Below are positions 54,071-62,695 of a stretch of DNA of 64,000 bases, in pieces. Both the position numbers and the translations under genes were made by a program. The notes under the pieces were generated by a model. That model had not been told where the DNA came from, made no database searches, and saw only the letters and a program-made list of their open reading frames with translations. How positions within the stretch are numbered: position 1 is the stretch's first letter; every line of letters begins with the position of its first letter. The stretch is from Methylobacterium sp. J-088 (GTDB taxonomy: Bacteria > Pseudomonadota > Alphaproteobacteria > Rhizobiales > Beijerinckiaceae): the NCBI RefSeq assembly GCF_022829295.1, contig NZ_JAKSYH010000022.1:1-64000 (forward strand), in the 5' to 3' direction.

Positions 54071-54099
54071 GCGATATCGCAGTTTGGCAGCGCTGCCAA
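54071..54099 (-). promoter_or_regulatory. Predicted promoter of the MFS-ltnD-otnI-otnK-denD run
   Basis: On the minus strand, TTGGCA (54099-54094) and TATCGC (54076-54071) are separated by exactly 17 bases. The -35 box is part of the LacI-type palindrome, so binding there should block RNA polymerase. Confidence 0.6.
54084..54099. promoter_or_regulatory. LacI-family operator, perfect 16-bp palindrome
   Basis: TTGGCAGCGCTGCCAA is perfectly symmetric with a central CG, the form of LacI-family sites (TGGnAGCGCTnCCA). It lies in the divergent region between the permease gene and the LacI-family regulator gene. Confidence 0.8.
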
Positions 54100-54156
54100 T
54101 CCGGTTGTGCGAAATAATGCACGCCGCTATGTCAGGTGTCGCGACGCGCCCTCCCT

Positions 54157-54292
54157 CCCTTGGGGGCTTACGAATTCACACGTCTCGCTCCGAGGCTGAA
54201 AGCTCTCAGGAGAAAGCGCTTTTCCCTCCCCCTTGCGGGGAGGGGAGAGTGTCGGCGCAGTTGTGTGAACATCGAAGCCCGCTCGGGGGAGG
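54157..54292. repeat. Dispersed palindromic intergenic repeat, GTGTGAA type
   Basis: Starts with CCCTTGGGGGCTTACGAATTCACACG and ends with GTTGTGTGAACATCGAAGCCCGC, forming a long imperfect inverted repeat with an inner CCCTCCCCCTTGCGGGGAGGGG hairpin. Related to segments at 8540-8760 and 56066-56100. Confidence 0.65.
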
Positions 54293-54370
54293 GGCCGGCG
54301 CCCGACCGGATCCGTCCGGCCAATGGGCGCTGTCATCGCATAAGAAAACCGCGCCGGGAGAAGCGGGGCC

Positions 54371-55378
54371 ATGGACGAAACCCAGCTGCCGGGGCGGCTC
54401 GTGACCCTCACCGATGTCGCCCGCACGGCGGGCGTCGGCGAGAGCACGGTCTCGCGGGTCCTGCGCAATCACGGCTCCTATTCCAAGCGCGCCGGCGAGC
54501 GGGTGGCCGAAGCCGTCGCCCGCCTGGGCTACGTGCCGAACCGGCTGGCCGGCAGCCTGGCCGGGCAGGGGGCGAGCGCGCGGCTCGTCGGCGTGGTCAT
54601 CCCGTCGCTGGCCAACGTGGTCTTCCCCGATCTGCTGCGCGGGCTGACATCGGCGCTCGACGCCGAGGGCATCCCCTGCGTGATCGGGGTCAGCGATTAC
54701 GATCCGGACCGGGAGGAGGCGCTGGTTGCCGCGCTCCTGTCCTGGCGCCCGGCGGCGCTGCTGCTCACCGGGCTGGAGCACAATCCCGGGACCGTCGCCC
54801 TGGCACAGGCGAGCGGCGTGCGCGTGGTCGAGATGATCGACACGGACGGGGCGGGGATCGACGCGGTCGTCGGCTTCTCCAACCGGGCCGTGGGGGCAGC
54901 GAGCGCCCGGCACCTCATCACGCGGGGCTACCGGCGGATCGCCTATCTCGGCCACGACCTGCGCGTCGACCTGCGCGCGGGCAAGCGCCTGGCCGGGTTC
55001 GAGCACGCCCTGGGGGAGGCGGGTCTGGCGCTCTCCGACAAGGAAATCCGGCCGGGGCCGTCCTCGCCGGCCGCGGGCCGGGCGGGGCTGGAGGCGCTGC
55101 TGACGCGCGTTTCCGACCTCGACGCGGTCTACTTCTCAAACGACGACATGGCGCTCGGCGGCTATTTCGCCTGTCTGGCGGCGGGGTTGGCGGTTCCTGG
55201 ACGGCTGGCGCTGTTCGGCTTCAACGGGCTCGACTTCGCGGCCGCGATGCCCCAGCCCCTGTCGACGGTGCGCACGCCGCGCCTGGAGATCGGCCGGCAA
55301 GCCGCCGCCTGCCTGACGAGCGCAGGTCCGAAAACAATCGATCTCGGGTTCGAGCTGATCGAGGGAGCGACCGCATGA
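54371..55378 (+). CDS. LacI family transcriptional regulator of the tetronate cluster
   Basis: A 335-residue regulator. The helix-turn-helix reads VTLTDVARTAGVGESTVSRVLRNHGSYSKRAGERVAEAVARLGYVPN, followed by a periplasmic-binding-protein-like effector domain with VGVVIPSLANVVFPDLLRGL and FNGLDFAAA. It most likely binds the palindrome at 54084-54099 and represses the divergent permease operon and perhaps its own gene. The inducer is expected to be a tetronate intermediate. Its TGA overlaps the ATG of otnC as ATGA, tying expression of the decarboxylase to the regulator. Confidence 0.92.
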   Translation: MDETQLPGRLVTLTDVARTAGVGESTVSRVLRNHGSYSKRAGERVAEAVARLGYVPNRLAGSLAGQGASARLVGVVIPSLANVVFPDLLRGLTSALDAEGIPCVIGVSDYDPDREEALVAALLSWRPAALLLTGLEHNPGTVALAQASGVRVVEMIDTDGAGIDAVVGFSNRAVGAASARHLITRGYRRIAYLGHDLRVDLRAGKRLAGFEHALGEAGLALSDKEIRPGPSSPAAGRAGLEALLTRVSDLDAVYFSNDDMALGGYFACLAAGLAVPGRLALFGFNGLDFAAAMPQPLSTVRTPRLEIGRQAAACLTSAGPKTIDLGFELIEGATA

Positions 55379-56049
55379 GCGACGAGAGCCGGCTGCGTGA
55401 GGATATCTGCCGCTACGGCCGCTCGCTGTTCGAGCGCGGCCTGACGCCGGGCTCGTCGGGCAACATCTCGCTGCGCCTGCCCGACGGCGGCTGGCTGGTG
55501 ACGCCGACCAACGCCTCGCTCGGCTTCCTCGACCCGGCGCGGATCTCCCGGCTGGATCAGGACGGCCGCCTGATCTCAGGGGACAAACCGACGAAAGAAA
55601 TCCCGCTGCACAGCGCGCTCTACGAGAGCCGGAGCGAGGCAAAGGCCATCGTCCACCTGCACTCGACCCACGCGGTCGCGGTCTCGATGCTGCCGGAGAT
55701 CGACCCACGGCAGGTGCTGCCGCCGCTGACGCCCTACTACCTGATGCGCACCGGCGGTACGGCGCTCGTGCCCTATTACCGCCCCGGCGACCCGGCGGTG
55801 GCGGACGCGATCCGGGGCCTAGCGGGGAAGTACAGTTCGGTTCTGCTCGCCAATCACGGCCCGGTGGTGGCCGGCGACAGCCTGGAGGGCGCGGTCTTCG
55901 CCACCGAGGAGCTGGAGGAGACCGCCAAGCTGTATTTGCTCCTGCGCAACCTCAATCCGCGGCAGCTCAGCCCCGGGCAGGTGGCCGATCTGGTGAGCCA
56001 TTTCGGGCTGACCCTGCCGGAGCCCGACGGGCCTCACGATCACGGATAA
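55375..56049 (+). CDS. otnC: 3-oxo-tetronate 4-phosphate decarboxylase OtnC (class II aldolase family)
   Basis: A 224-residue class II aldolase/adducin-fold protein. Family blocks are GLTPGSSGNISLRLPDGGWLVTPTNASLG, the zinc histidines in VHLHSTHAVAVS and the third in LLANHGPVVAGDSL. OtnC decarboxylates 3-oxo-tetronate 4-phosphate to dihydroxyacetone phosphate, closing the pathway. It is translated from an ATG overlapping the lacI stop, on the opposite strand from the other pathway genes. Confidence 0.9.
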   Translation: MSDESRLREDICRYGRSLFERGLTPGSSGNISLRLPDGGWLVTPTNASLGFLDPARISRLDQDGRLISGDKPTKEIPLHSALYESRSEAKAIVHLHSTHAVAVSMLPEIDPRQVLPPLTPYYLMRTGGTALVPYYRPGDPAVADAIRGLAGKYSSVLLANHGPVVAGDSLEGAVFATEELEETAKLYLLLRNLNPRQLSPGQVADLVSHFGLTLPEPDGPHDHG

Positions 56050-56610
56050 GGCGCGCGTCTCCCTCGCCCCTCTGCGGGCTTGCGGATTCACACATCTCGG
56101 TCGGAAAATAGGCACGAACGGCGCCGCATCTCTCCCTCCCCCCTCTGCGGGGGAGGGTGGGCCGGCCGTCAGGCCGGGTCGGGAGAGGGGAACCCGGCTT
56201 CCGGAAGGGGCATGGCGGCGGTGAGCAGCGCGCTGATTTCTGCACCGTCGCTCCCTTCTTGCGGGACTACGTCCCGGCCCGACCCCCTTCGGGGGCCACC
56301 CTCCCCCGCAGAGGCTACCGGATGCACACATCTGGCTTGGACACCGATGCCATCGGCCGAGCGCGAGAGCCCCCTCTCCCGTGCGGGAGAGGGTTGGGGT
56401 GAGGGACGAGGAGGCTCAGGACGAGGCACGCCATCGACGCGCGTTCACGGCGCGCCTCGTCCGGACAGTTCTCATCCCTCACCCGGCCTTCTGCGAAAGC
56501 AGACCTCTCCCGCACGGGAGAGGGGACCCGCGCCCTGTCTTGAGGCCATATGGCCGATGCCGATCCGTGAATCCGCAAGCCCACAGAGGGGGGAGGGAGA
56601 GCGGCGCGTT
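56050..56610. other. Non-coding stretch dense in palindromic repeats
   Basis: No gene seen. It holds GTGTGAA-type elements (56066-56100 and 56560-56600), C-rich hairpins around 56140-56300 and one complete paired-palindrome element. It separates convergent otnC and glyS. Confidence 0.65.
56372..56525. repeat. Paired-palindrome intergenic element, copy 3
   Basis: Bounded by CCCTCTCCCGTGCGGGAGAGGG (56372-56393) and CCTCTCCCGCACGGGAGAGGGG (56514-56525 end), with internal TTGGGGTGAGGGACGAGGA and the inverted counterpart CAGTTCTCATCCCTCACCC. The core (CGATGC-like and GCGCC-rich) differs from copy 1. Confidence 0.85.
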
Positions 56611-58860
56611 TCACCCCTCGATCTTCGCGAACTCCGCCACCTCCCGCGTCGCGGCGCGGAGGGCGTTGAGCAGCAGCAGACGGTTCTCGCGCAGTTTCGG
56701 ATCGGGGGCGTTGACGGTCACGTCCTGGAAGAACGCGTCCACCGGCGCGCGGAGCGTCGAGAGCGCCTGCATGGCGCCTGAAAAATCCTCGCGCGCGACG
56801 GCCGCCGAGGCGGTCTCCCGCACCTTGGCCAGGGCCTCGGCCAGCGCCCGCTCGGCCGACTCGCCCGCTGCCGCGAGGGCGGCGTCGGGTGCGGCGTCGT
56901 AGGCGCGGTTATCCTTCTTCTCCTCGATCCGCAGGATGTTGGCCGCGCGCTTGTAGCCCGCGAGCAGGTTTTTTCCGTCCTCGGTGTCGAGGAATTGCCC
57001 GAGGGCCTCGACCCGGCGGACCACCATCAGCAGATCGTCCTGACCGGGCAGGGCGAAGACGGCGTCGATCAGATCGTGGCGAGCGCCCTGATCGCGGAGG
57101 TAGACTTTGAGGCGGTCGGCGAAAAAGGCGAGAAGATCGATTTCCATTGCGACCAATTTGGCGATGAAATCTCCTGCCCTATCGGCGCCAAATTCGTTTT
57201 GCTTCTCCAGAGCGCGCAAGTTACGTTCCGCATCCGCCGCACCAAAACCTTGAATGCCAAATTCTTGCGCCTGCTTTTCGACCCTTCTGAGGTCAGAGAG
57301 GGCGCGGCGATCAAGATACATCTCGCCCGATATATGCAGCGTTTCCAGAATATTAATTCTAATACTATTTTCCAGAATCAATCGAGTCACCCCTAGCGCC
57401 GCCCGCCGCAGCGCGAACGGGTCCTTGCTCCCGGTCGGCTTCTCCTCGATCACCCAAAAACCAACCAGCGTATCGAACTTGTCGGCCAGCGCCACCGCGA
57501 CGGACACCGGATCGCTCGGCACCCGGTCGGAGGGGCCGACCGGCTTGTAATGCTCCTCAATGGCCGCGCAGACGCTCGGATGCTCGCCCTGAAGCGTCGC
57601 ATACTTGCGCCCCATCAGCCCCTGCAACTCGGGGAACTCGCCGACCATCTCGGTGACGAGGTCGGCCTTGGCAAGCCGTGCAGCTACTTCGGCGAGCTTT
57701 GCGTCAGCCCCCACCAGCGGCGCCAGCTCCTTCGCCAGCGCGACGATGCGGGCGATCCGCTCGCCCTGCGTGCCGAGCCTCTCGTGGAACACGATGCTGT
57801 CGAGCTTCGGCAGCCGGTCTTCCAGGCGGGTCGCCTTGTCGGTCTCCCAGAAAAACTTCGCGTCCGAGAGGCGCGCCCGGACCACCCGCTCGTTACCGGC
57901 GGTGATCGCCTGCCCGCCGTCCGAGGCCACGAGGTTCGAGACCAGGATGAAGGCCGGGGCCAGTTCCTCCGAACCCGATTTCCGCAGCACGAAACACTTC
58001 TGGTTCGCCCGGATCGTCGCCCGGATCGCCTCGGCCGGGATGTCGAGGAAGGCGTCGTCGAACGAGCCCATCAGCACCACCGGCCATTCCACGAGGCCCG
58101 ACACCTCGTCCAGCAGCCCCGCATCCTCCACGAGGTCGAGGCCGCGGGCGAAGGCGAGGTCGCGGGCATCGTGCAGGATCACGTCCTTGCGCCGCTCAGG
58201 GTCGAGGATGACCTTCGCCCGCTCCAGGGCCTGGATGTAATCGTCGAACCGGCGCACCTCGATCGGCTCCGGTGCCAGGAACCTGTGGCCGTAGGTCGTG
58301 GTCCCGGCCGCGATCCCGCCGACCGAGAACGGCACCACCTCCGGCGTCTCGGTCTCCGGCCCGAAGGTCGCGACGATCGATTGCAGCGGGCGCACCCAGC
58401 GTAAAGAGCCCGGCTCGGCCGAAGCCGCGCCCCAGCGCATGGATTTCGGCCAGGGGAAGTTTTTGATGATCTCCGGCAGGAGTTCGGCCAGCACGTCGAG
58501 CGTCGCGCGGCCGGGGCGCTCAATCACCGCGAGGTAGAACGCGCCCTTCTTGGGGTCGGTGACCGTCGTGGCCTGATCGAGGCTGGTCAGCCCCGCGCCC
58601 TTCAGGAAGCCCTGGACGGCCGCCTCGGGGGCGCCGACCCGCGGGCCGCGCCGCTCCTCGCGCACCGCCTCGCCCCGGGCGGGCAAGCCGGCGATATGGA
58701 GCGCCAGCCGACGCGGGGTCGAGAACGCCCTGGCGCCCTCGTACAGGAAGCCGCGCGCCACCAGGGCGTCGGTGACGAGCGTCTTGAGATCCTCAGCCGC
58801 GCGCCGCTGCATGCGGGCGGGGATCTCTTCCGAGCGGAGTTCGAGCAGGAGGTCGGGCAT
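56611..58860 (-). CDS. glyS: Glycine-tRNA ligase beta subunit
   Basis: A 749-residue beta chain of the bacterial alpha2-beta2 glycyl-tRNA synthetase. N-terminal [42 protein letters not shown] and [13 protein letters not shown] are typical; the C-terminal part is the anticodon-binding domain. It charges tRNA-Gly together with GlyQ, encoded 1.9 kb upstream on the same strand. A stretch around codons 488-578 (57126-57396) is strikingly low in GC compared with the rest of the gene, while the reading frame and protein look intact. Confidence 0.95.
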   Translation of the reverse strand: MPDLLLELRSEEIPARMQRRAAEDLKTLVTDALVARGFLYEGARAFSTPRRLALHIAGLPARGEAVREERRGPRVGAPEAAVQGFLKGAGLTSLDQATTVTDPKKGAFYLAVIERPGRATLDVLAELLPEIIKNFPWPKSMRWGAASAEPGSLRWVRPLQSIVATFGPETETPEVVPFSVGGIAAGTTTYGHRFLAPEPIEVRRFDDYIQALERAKVILDPERRKDVILHDARDLAFARGLDLVEDAGLLDEVSGLVEWPVVLMGSFDDAFLDIPAEAIRATIRANQKCFVLRKSGSEELAPAFILVSNLVASDGGQAITAGNERVVRARLSDAKFFWETDKATRLEDRLPKLDSIVFHERLGTQGERIARIVALAKELAPLVGADAKLAEVAARLAKADLVTEMVGEFPELQGLMGRKYATLQGEHPSVCAAIEEHYKPVGPSDRVPSDPVSVAVALADKFDTLVGFWVIEEKPTGSKDPFALRRAALGVTRLILENSIRINILETLHISGEMYLDRRALSDLRRVEKQAQEFGIQGFGAADAERNLRALEKQNEFGADRAGDFIAKLVAMEIDLLAFFADRLKVYLRDQGARHDLIDAVFALPGQDDLLMVVRRVEALGQFLDTEDGKNLLAGYKRAANILRIEEKKDNRAYDAAPDAALAAAGESAERALAEALAKVRETASAAVAREDFSGAMQALSTLRAPVDAFFQDVTVNAPDPKLRENRLLLLNALRAATREVAEFAKIEG

Positions 58861-58911
58861 GGCGCGGCCATATCGCCGCGCCGCACCCCTGTCGAGGGCC
58901 GGGGATCCGCC

Positions 58912-59355
58912 TCAGTGCGCCTCGCCCTTGAGGATGGTCGAGAGCTGCCACTTGCGGTCGCCGATCGCGTGGGCGTCGGAGACCTTCCAGCCGCCATCCT
59001 CACGCACGAGATCGTAGACGATTGCCTTGGAGCCGTCGCCGCCCTTGCGCTCCACCGTGACCTTCGCCTGGTCCTTGCCCTCGGTGGCCTCCTTGAAGGT
59101 CAGGCTCTTCACGGTGTCGGGCTTCAGGGGCTCGCCGTTGAGGCGAAAGTCGAAATCGAGGTTGCCGGTCGCGCCGTTGGCCTGCTTGGCGTCGGCGTCG
59201 AACAGGCCCTGAAGGCGCTTCGAGTAGACCGCGGAGTGATTCGGATGCGGCTCGGCGTAGAGCTTCTTCACGACGGTCTCCGGGCCGGGATCGGCCGCCA
59301 GCGCGGGGGCGAGGCCGAACCCGAGGAGGCTGAGGGCGAGGAGGGTCTTCTTCAT
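58912..59355 (-). CDS. Secreted protein of the DUF3828 type
   Basis: A 147-residue protein with an N-terminal signal peptide (MKKTLLALSLLGFGLAPALA, cleaved before ADPG). The mature part reads VVKKLYAEPHPNHSAVYSKRLQGLFDADAKQ...VERKGGDGSKAIVYDLVREDGGWKVSD, the pattern of DUF3828-type periplasmic proteins. Function is unknown. ATG 59355 is set by the signal peptide; the frame upstream is open but lacks meaning. It is 51 bases before glyS and probably shares a transcript with it. Confidence 0.8.
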   Translation of the reverse strand: MKKTLLALSLLGFGLAPALAADPGPETVVKKLYAEPHPNHSAVYSKRLQGLFDADAKQANGATGNLDFDFRLNGEPLKPDTVKSLTFKEATEGKDQAKVTVERKGGDGSKAIVYDLVREDGGWKVSDAHAIGDRKWQLSTILKGEAH

Positions 59356-59458
59356 CAGGTGTTTCCCGCGTCTGCGGACGCGCCGGGGCGCGCCGGTTGG
59401 CGGGGGTTGCAACGCGCGAGGGCTCAAGGGGCTCCGCCGGAGCGATGGGCGGATCGCA

Positions 59459-60631
59459 TCAGGCGCCGCGGTTCGGCGGCTGGTCGATCAGGTCCCGGAT
59501 ACCGCGGGCGATGAAGAATTTCGGGTTCGCGGTGTCGGTCACCTCGTGCAGGATGCCGGCCCGAACCAGGGCCTCCACATTCAGTTGCGCCGACCGGTAC
59601 TGGACCTGAAGATACTCCGCGACTTGGGGGATGGTCACGACCTGCCGCAGGAACAGTAGGTCCAGAACCGCGACAAGGTTGGCGGAACGCCCGACCGCTC
59701 GGATCCGCGTGCGGTACTCGGCCTGAAGCGCCAGGAGCGCGTCCGCCGTGGCGATCGTCGCCTCGCAGGCTTCCGCGACGACCTCTAGGAAGAAGGCGAC
59801 CCATGCATACCATGCGCCGGTCCGCGAGACGTCGTACATCCGGTCGATGTACTCGTCCTTGCGGCGCTCGAAGACCGGACTGAGATACAGGATCGGCTGC
59901 CGGATGACCTGCCGCATGAACAGATGCAGCGTGATGAGCATGCGGCCGACCCGCCCGTTGCCGTCAGAGAACGGGTGGATCGCCTCGAACTGATAGTGGA
60001 TCAACGCCGCGTCGACGATGTCGGGAATCGGGCCGCGCTCCTCCCGCTGGATGTAGAGTTCCAGCGCCTCCAGGGCAGCCTGAGCTTCCCGTGGCGGTGG
60101 CGGCACGTAGCGGGCATTGGCAATCTCGTAGGCACCGATGAAGTTCTGGTTTCGTTTCAGCTCACCCGGGGCAGCCCTCGATCCGCGGTGGCGGGCGACG
60201 CCGCTCAGGAGGTCGCGATGGGCATCACGCAGCGTGCGCAGGCAAAGTGGAACCCGATCCAAGCTTCCAATCGCTGTCGACAGGGCACGGCGATAGTTGC
60301 GGACCTCCCTTGTGTCACCGACGCCACCGCGTTCTTCCGCGCCGGCTTCGAGCAGCAGCAGATCGTCGAGGGTCGTGAACGTGCCCTCCATACTGGATGA
60401 GGTCAGCGCCTCGCGCACCTGAAGGGGACGGATCAGCAGGTAGGGGTCGGGCAGGGTCCGGCTTATGCCGTTCAGCTCGCCCAGCAGCTGCGAGACTCGC
60501 GCGATCATGTTCGCAAGCCGGGCAAGGTCCAGATCCTGCGGCGGGAGCGGATGGGGCACGAAGGCCCATTGGCCCTCGACCGTCGAGACCAGTTTGCCAC
60601 TCGGTGATTCGAGGAAATCAGCGCGTTTCAT
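59459..60631 (-). CDS. Fic family protein (AMPylation/nucleotidyl transferase)
   Basis: A 390-residue Fic protein. The catalytic motif is HPFSDGNGRVGR (His219, Asp223, Asn225, Arg227), matching HPFx(D/E)GNGRxxR. An intrinsic inhibitory helix motif SSSMEG (residues 78-83, Glu82) places it in the class with an N-terminal auto-inhibitory helix. The C-terminal part (about 310-370, VVTIPQVAEYLQVQYRSAQLNVEALVRAGILHEV) is a winged helix that probably binds DNA. Such proteins transfer AMP to a target, often themselves. ATG 60631 is preferred to TTG 60640. A strong pair of inverted repeats lies directly upstream, so autoregulation is plausible. It interrupts the glyQ-glyS neighbourhood. Confidence 0.9.
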   Translation of the reverse strand: MKRADFLESPSGKLVSTVEGQWAFVPHPLPPQDLDLARLANMIARVSQLLGELNGISRTLPDPYLLIRPLQVREALTSSSMEGTFTTLDDLLLLEAGAEERGGVGDTREVRNYRRALSTAIGSLDRVPLCLRTLRDAHRDLLSGVARHRGSRAAPGELKRNQNFIGAYEIANARYVPPPPREAQAALEALELYIQREERGPIPDIVDAALIHYQFEAIHPFSDGNGRVGRMLITLHLFMRQVIRQPILYLSPVFERRKDEYIDRMYDVSRTGAWYAWVAFFLEVVAEACEATIATADALLALQAEYRTRIRAVGRSANLVAVLDLLFLRQVVTIPQVAEYLQVQYRSAQLNVEALVRAGILHEVTDTANPKFFIARGIRDLIDQPPNRGA

Positions 60632-60650
60632 AAAGTGCAATCCGCCAACC

Positions 60651-60687
60651 CCAGATTATCACAAACACTGCGTTTGTGATAATCTGG
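60651..60687. promoter_or_regulatory. Perfect 15-bp inverted repeat upstream of fic
   Basis: CCAGATTATCACAAA and TTTGTGATAATCTGG flank a 7-base centre, 20 bases before the fic start. A GATAAT in the right arm could be the -10 box on the minus strand. It may be the Fic winged-helix operator, or alternatively act as a glyQ terminator. Confidence 0.65.
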
Positions 60688-60695
60688 CAGGGACG

Positions 60696-60715
60696 GATTG
60701 TCGGTTCTGACAATC
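60696..60715. promoter_or_regulatory. Second inverted repeat upstream of fic
   Basis: GATTGTC and GACAATC flank a 6-base centre, nine bases from the first inverted repeat. The shared GATT(A/G)TC core suggests a second, related half-site pair. Confidence 0.55.
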
Positions 60716-60727
60716 TGGGGGCCCGCC

Positions 60728-61636
60728 TCACGCGCCCCCGGCCGCCGTCTTCAACCACGCCGCGCCGCAGGCCTTGGCCAGTTCCCGCACCCGCAGGATG
60801 TAGCTCTGGCGCTCGGTCACCGAGATCACGCCCCGCGCGTCGAGCAGGTTGAAGACGTGGCTCGCCTTGATGCATTGGTCGTAGGCCGGCTGGGCCATCC
60901 GGTGGCGCGCGCCCTCCGCGGTCGGCGCTCCGGCGTCGAGATAGGTCCGGCAGGCGGCCTCGGCGTCGGTGAACTGGCGGAACAGCATGGCGGTGTCGGC
61001 CGCCTCGAAGTTGTGGCGGGAATATTCCTGCTCGGCCTGCAGGAACACGTCGCCGTAGGTGATCCGGTCGGGGCCCTCGGCGCCGTTGAAATCCAGATCG
61101 TAGACGTTCTCGACCCCCTGGACGTACATGGCGAGCCGCTCCAGCCCGTAGGTCAGCTCGCCCGCCACCGGCGCGCATTCGAACCCCGCGACCTGCTGGA
61201 AGTAGGTGAACTGGCTGACCTCCATCCCGTCGCACCAGCACTCCCAGCCGAGGCCCCAGGCGCCGAGCGTCGGGCTCTCCCAATCGTCCTCGACGAAGCG
61301 GATGTCGTGGAGCGTCAGGTCGACCCCGATAGCCTTCAGCGAGGCGAGGTAGAGCTCCTGAAGGTTCGGCGGGTTCGGCTTCAGGATCACCTGGAACTGG
61401 TAATAGTGCTGGAGCCGGTTGGGGTTCTCGCCGTAGCGGCCGTCCTTGGGCCGGCGGGAGGGCTGGACATAGGCCGCCTTCCAGGGCTTCGGGCCGAGCG
61501 CCCGCAGGGTCGTGGCCGGGTGGAACGTGCCGGCGCCGACCTCCATGTCGTAGGGCTGGAGAATCACGCAGCCCTGCGCCGCCCAGAATTCCTGAAGCGT
61601 CAGGATCAGACCCTGGAAGGATTTTTTTTCGGACAT
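60728..61636 (-). CDS. glyQ: Glycine-tRNA ligase alpha subunit
   Basis: A 302-residue class II synthetase alpha chain. Signature blocks are [31 protein letters not shown] (motif 1 region), [33 protein letters not shown] (motif 2) and [28 protein letters not shown] (motif 3). It forms glycyl-adenylate with the GlyS partner. The start ATG 61636 and length are standard for the family. Confidence 0.97.
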   Translation of the reverse strand: MSEKKSFQGLILTLQEFWAAQGCVILQPYDMEVGAGTFHPATTLRALGPKPWKAAYVQPSRRPKDGRYGENPNRLQHYYQFQVILKPNPPNLQELYLASLKAIGVDLTLHDIRFVEDDWESPTLGAWGLGWECWCDGMEVSQFTYFQQVAGFECAPVAGELTYGLERLAMYVQGVENVYDLDFNGAEGPDRITYGDVFLQAEQEYSRHNFEAADTAMLFRQFTDAEAACRTYLDAGAPTAEGARHRMAQPAYDQCIKASHVFNLLDARGVISVTERQSYILRVRELAKACGAAWLKTAAGGA

Positions 61637-61795
61637 GGGGACAGGGGCTCGGGCTCATGCCGCGGCTCGGACCGCCGGCGGGCCGGTTTAGGTGCGGGCG
61701 GGCGGGGGTGCAAGGCGACAGGTGCGAGGCGGCCCGGCTTGCGCGTCCGGGCCGGATGGTGATCCGATCCCGCAGATCTGCACCCGGAGGACCTC

Positions 61796-62254
61796 ATGGA
61801 CGCCGATACGACCGCCCTCACGATCCGCCCGATCGGCCCCGGCGACCGGGCGGCGTGGCTGCCCCTCTGGCGCGGTTACCAGGCCTTCTACAAGGTCGAC
61901 CTGTCCGAGGCCGTCACCGACACCACCTGGGCCCGCCTCAACGATCCGGCCGAGCCGGTCGACGGCGCCCTGGCGTGGCGCGGCACAGAGGCGGTCGGCC
62001 TCGTCCACCACATCCGCCATCGCTCGGCCTGGACGGTCGGTGATTACTGCTACCTGCAGGATCTGTTCGTGGCGGACGGGACCCGCGGCCTCGGGATCGG
62101 CCGGCGGCTGATCGAGCACGTCTACGCGGTCGCGAAAGCCGCCGGGTGCTCCCGCGTCCATTGGCTGACGCACGAGACCAACGCGGACGCGATGCAACTC
62201 TACGATCGCATCGCCGAGAAGTCCGGCTTCGTGCAGTACCGCAAGCTGTTCTGA
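61796..62254 (+). CDS. GNAT family N-acetyltransferase
   Basis: A 152-residue acetyltransferase. The acetyl-CoA loop is DLFVADGTRGLGIGRRLIEHV (motif A, RGxGxG), preceded by WTVGDYCYLQ and followed by VHWLTHETNADAMQLYDRIAEKSGFVQY (motif B). Acceptor unknown; small-molecule or peptide amines are typical. It is divergent from glyQ. Confidence 0.9.
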   Translation: MDADTTALTIRPIGPGDRAAWLPLWRGYQAFYKVDLSEAVTDTTWARLNDPAEPVDGALAWRGTEAVGLVHHIRHRSAWTVGDYCYLQDLFVADGTRGLGIGRRLIEHVYAVAKAAGCSRVHWLTHETNADAMQLYDRIAEKSGFVQYRKLF

Positions 62255-62401
62255 CATCTGCACCGACGTGCGCGGCGACACCCAAGCGTGGCGGTTTTTG
62301 GGCAATAACCCGGAACCGCCGAGCTGACGGCCAAGTTATCAGCGCAATAGGGGATCTCGGCACCTCAGCGCTGCCGTACGGAATACGTCGGACGACCCGC
62401 C

Positions 62402-62680
62402 ATGCGCACCAATCGCACCGTTAACACTTTCGGCCGCAAGAACATCGCCGTCCTGGCCGCGCTTGCCGTCTCGTCTCTGGTTGCCACGCCGTTCGTGATG
62501 AGCGCCAGCCGCGCGCTCGCGACCGCCGAAGACCAGCCGATCGCCGCGACCCTGCGGGTCGAGCCGGTGGAGGTCTCCCCCGTCACTGTCGCGCCGAAGG
62601 CCGAGGCGGGCTGCGCACGCAAGGTGCGGGTTGTCTACAGCGGCTACGGGCAGCCGGCGGACGGCTGCGCGGCTCACTGA
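62402..62680 (+). CDS. Small secreted hypothetical protein
   Basis: A 92-residue protein with a basic N-terminus and one hydrophobic segment (about residues 15-38, NIAVLAALAVSSLVATPFVM) that reads as a signal peptide or anchor. The C-terminal part carries two cysteines (AGCARKVRVVYSGYG...GCAAH) that could form a disulphide. I recognise no family. It ends 15 bases before the convergent antiporter stop. Confidence 0.65.
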   Translation: MRTNRTVNTFGRKNIAVLAALAVSSLVATPFVMSASRALATAEDQPIAATLRVEPVEVSPVTVAPKAEAGCARKVRVVYSGYGQPADGCAAH

Positions 62681-62695
62681 AGGCCGTAAGCCGGA

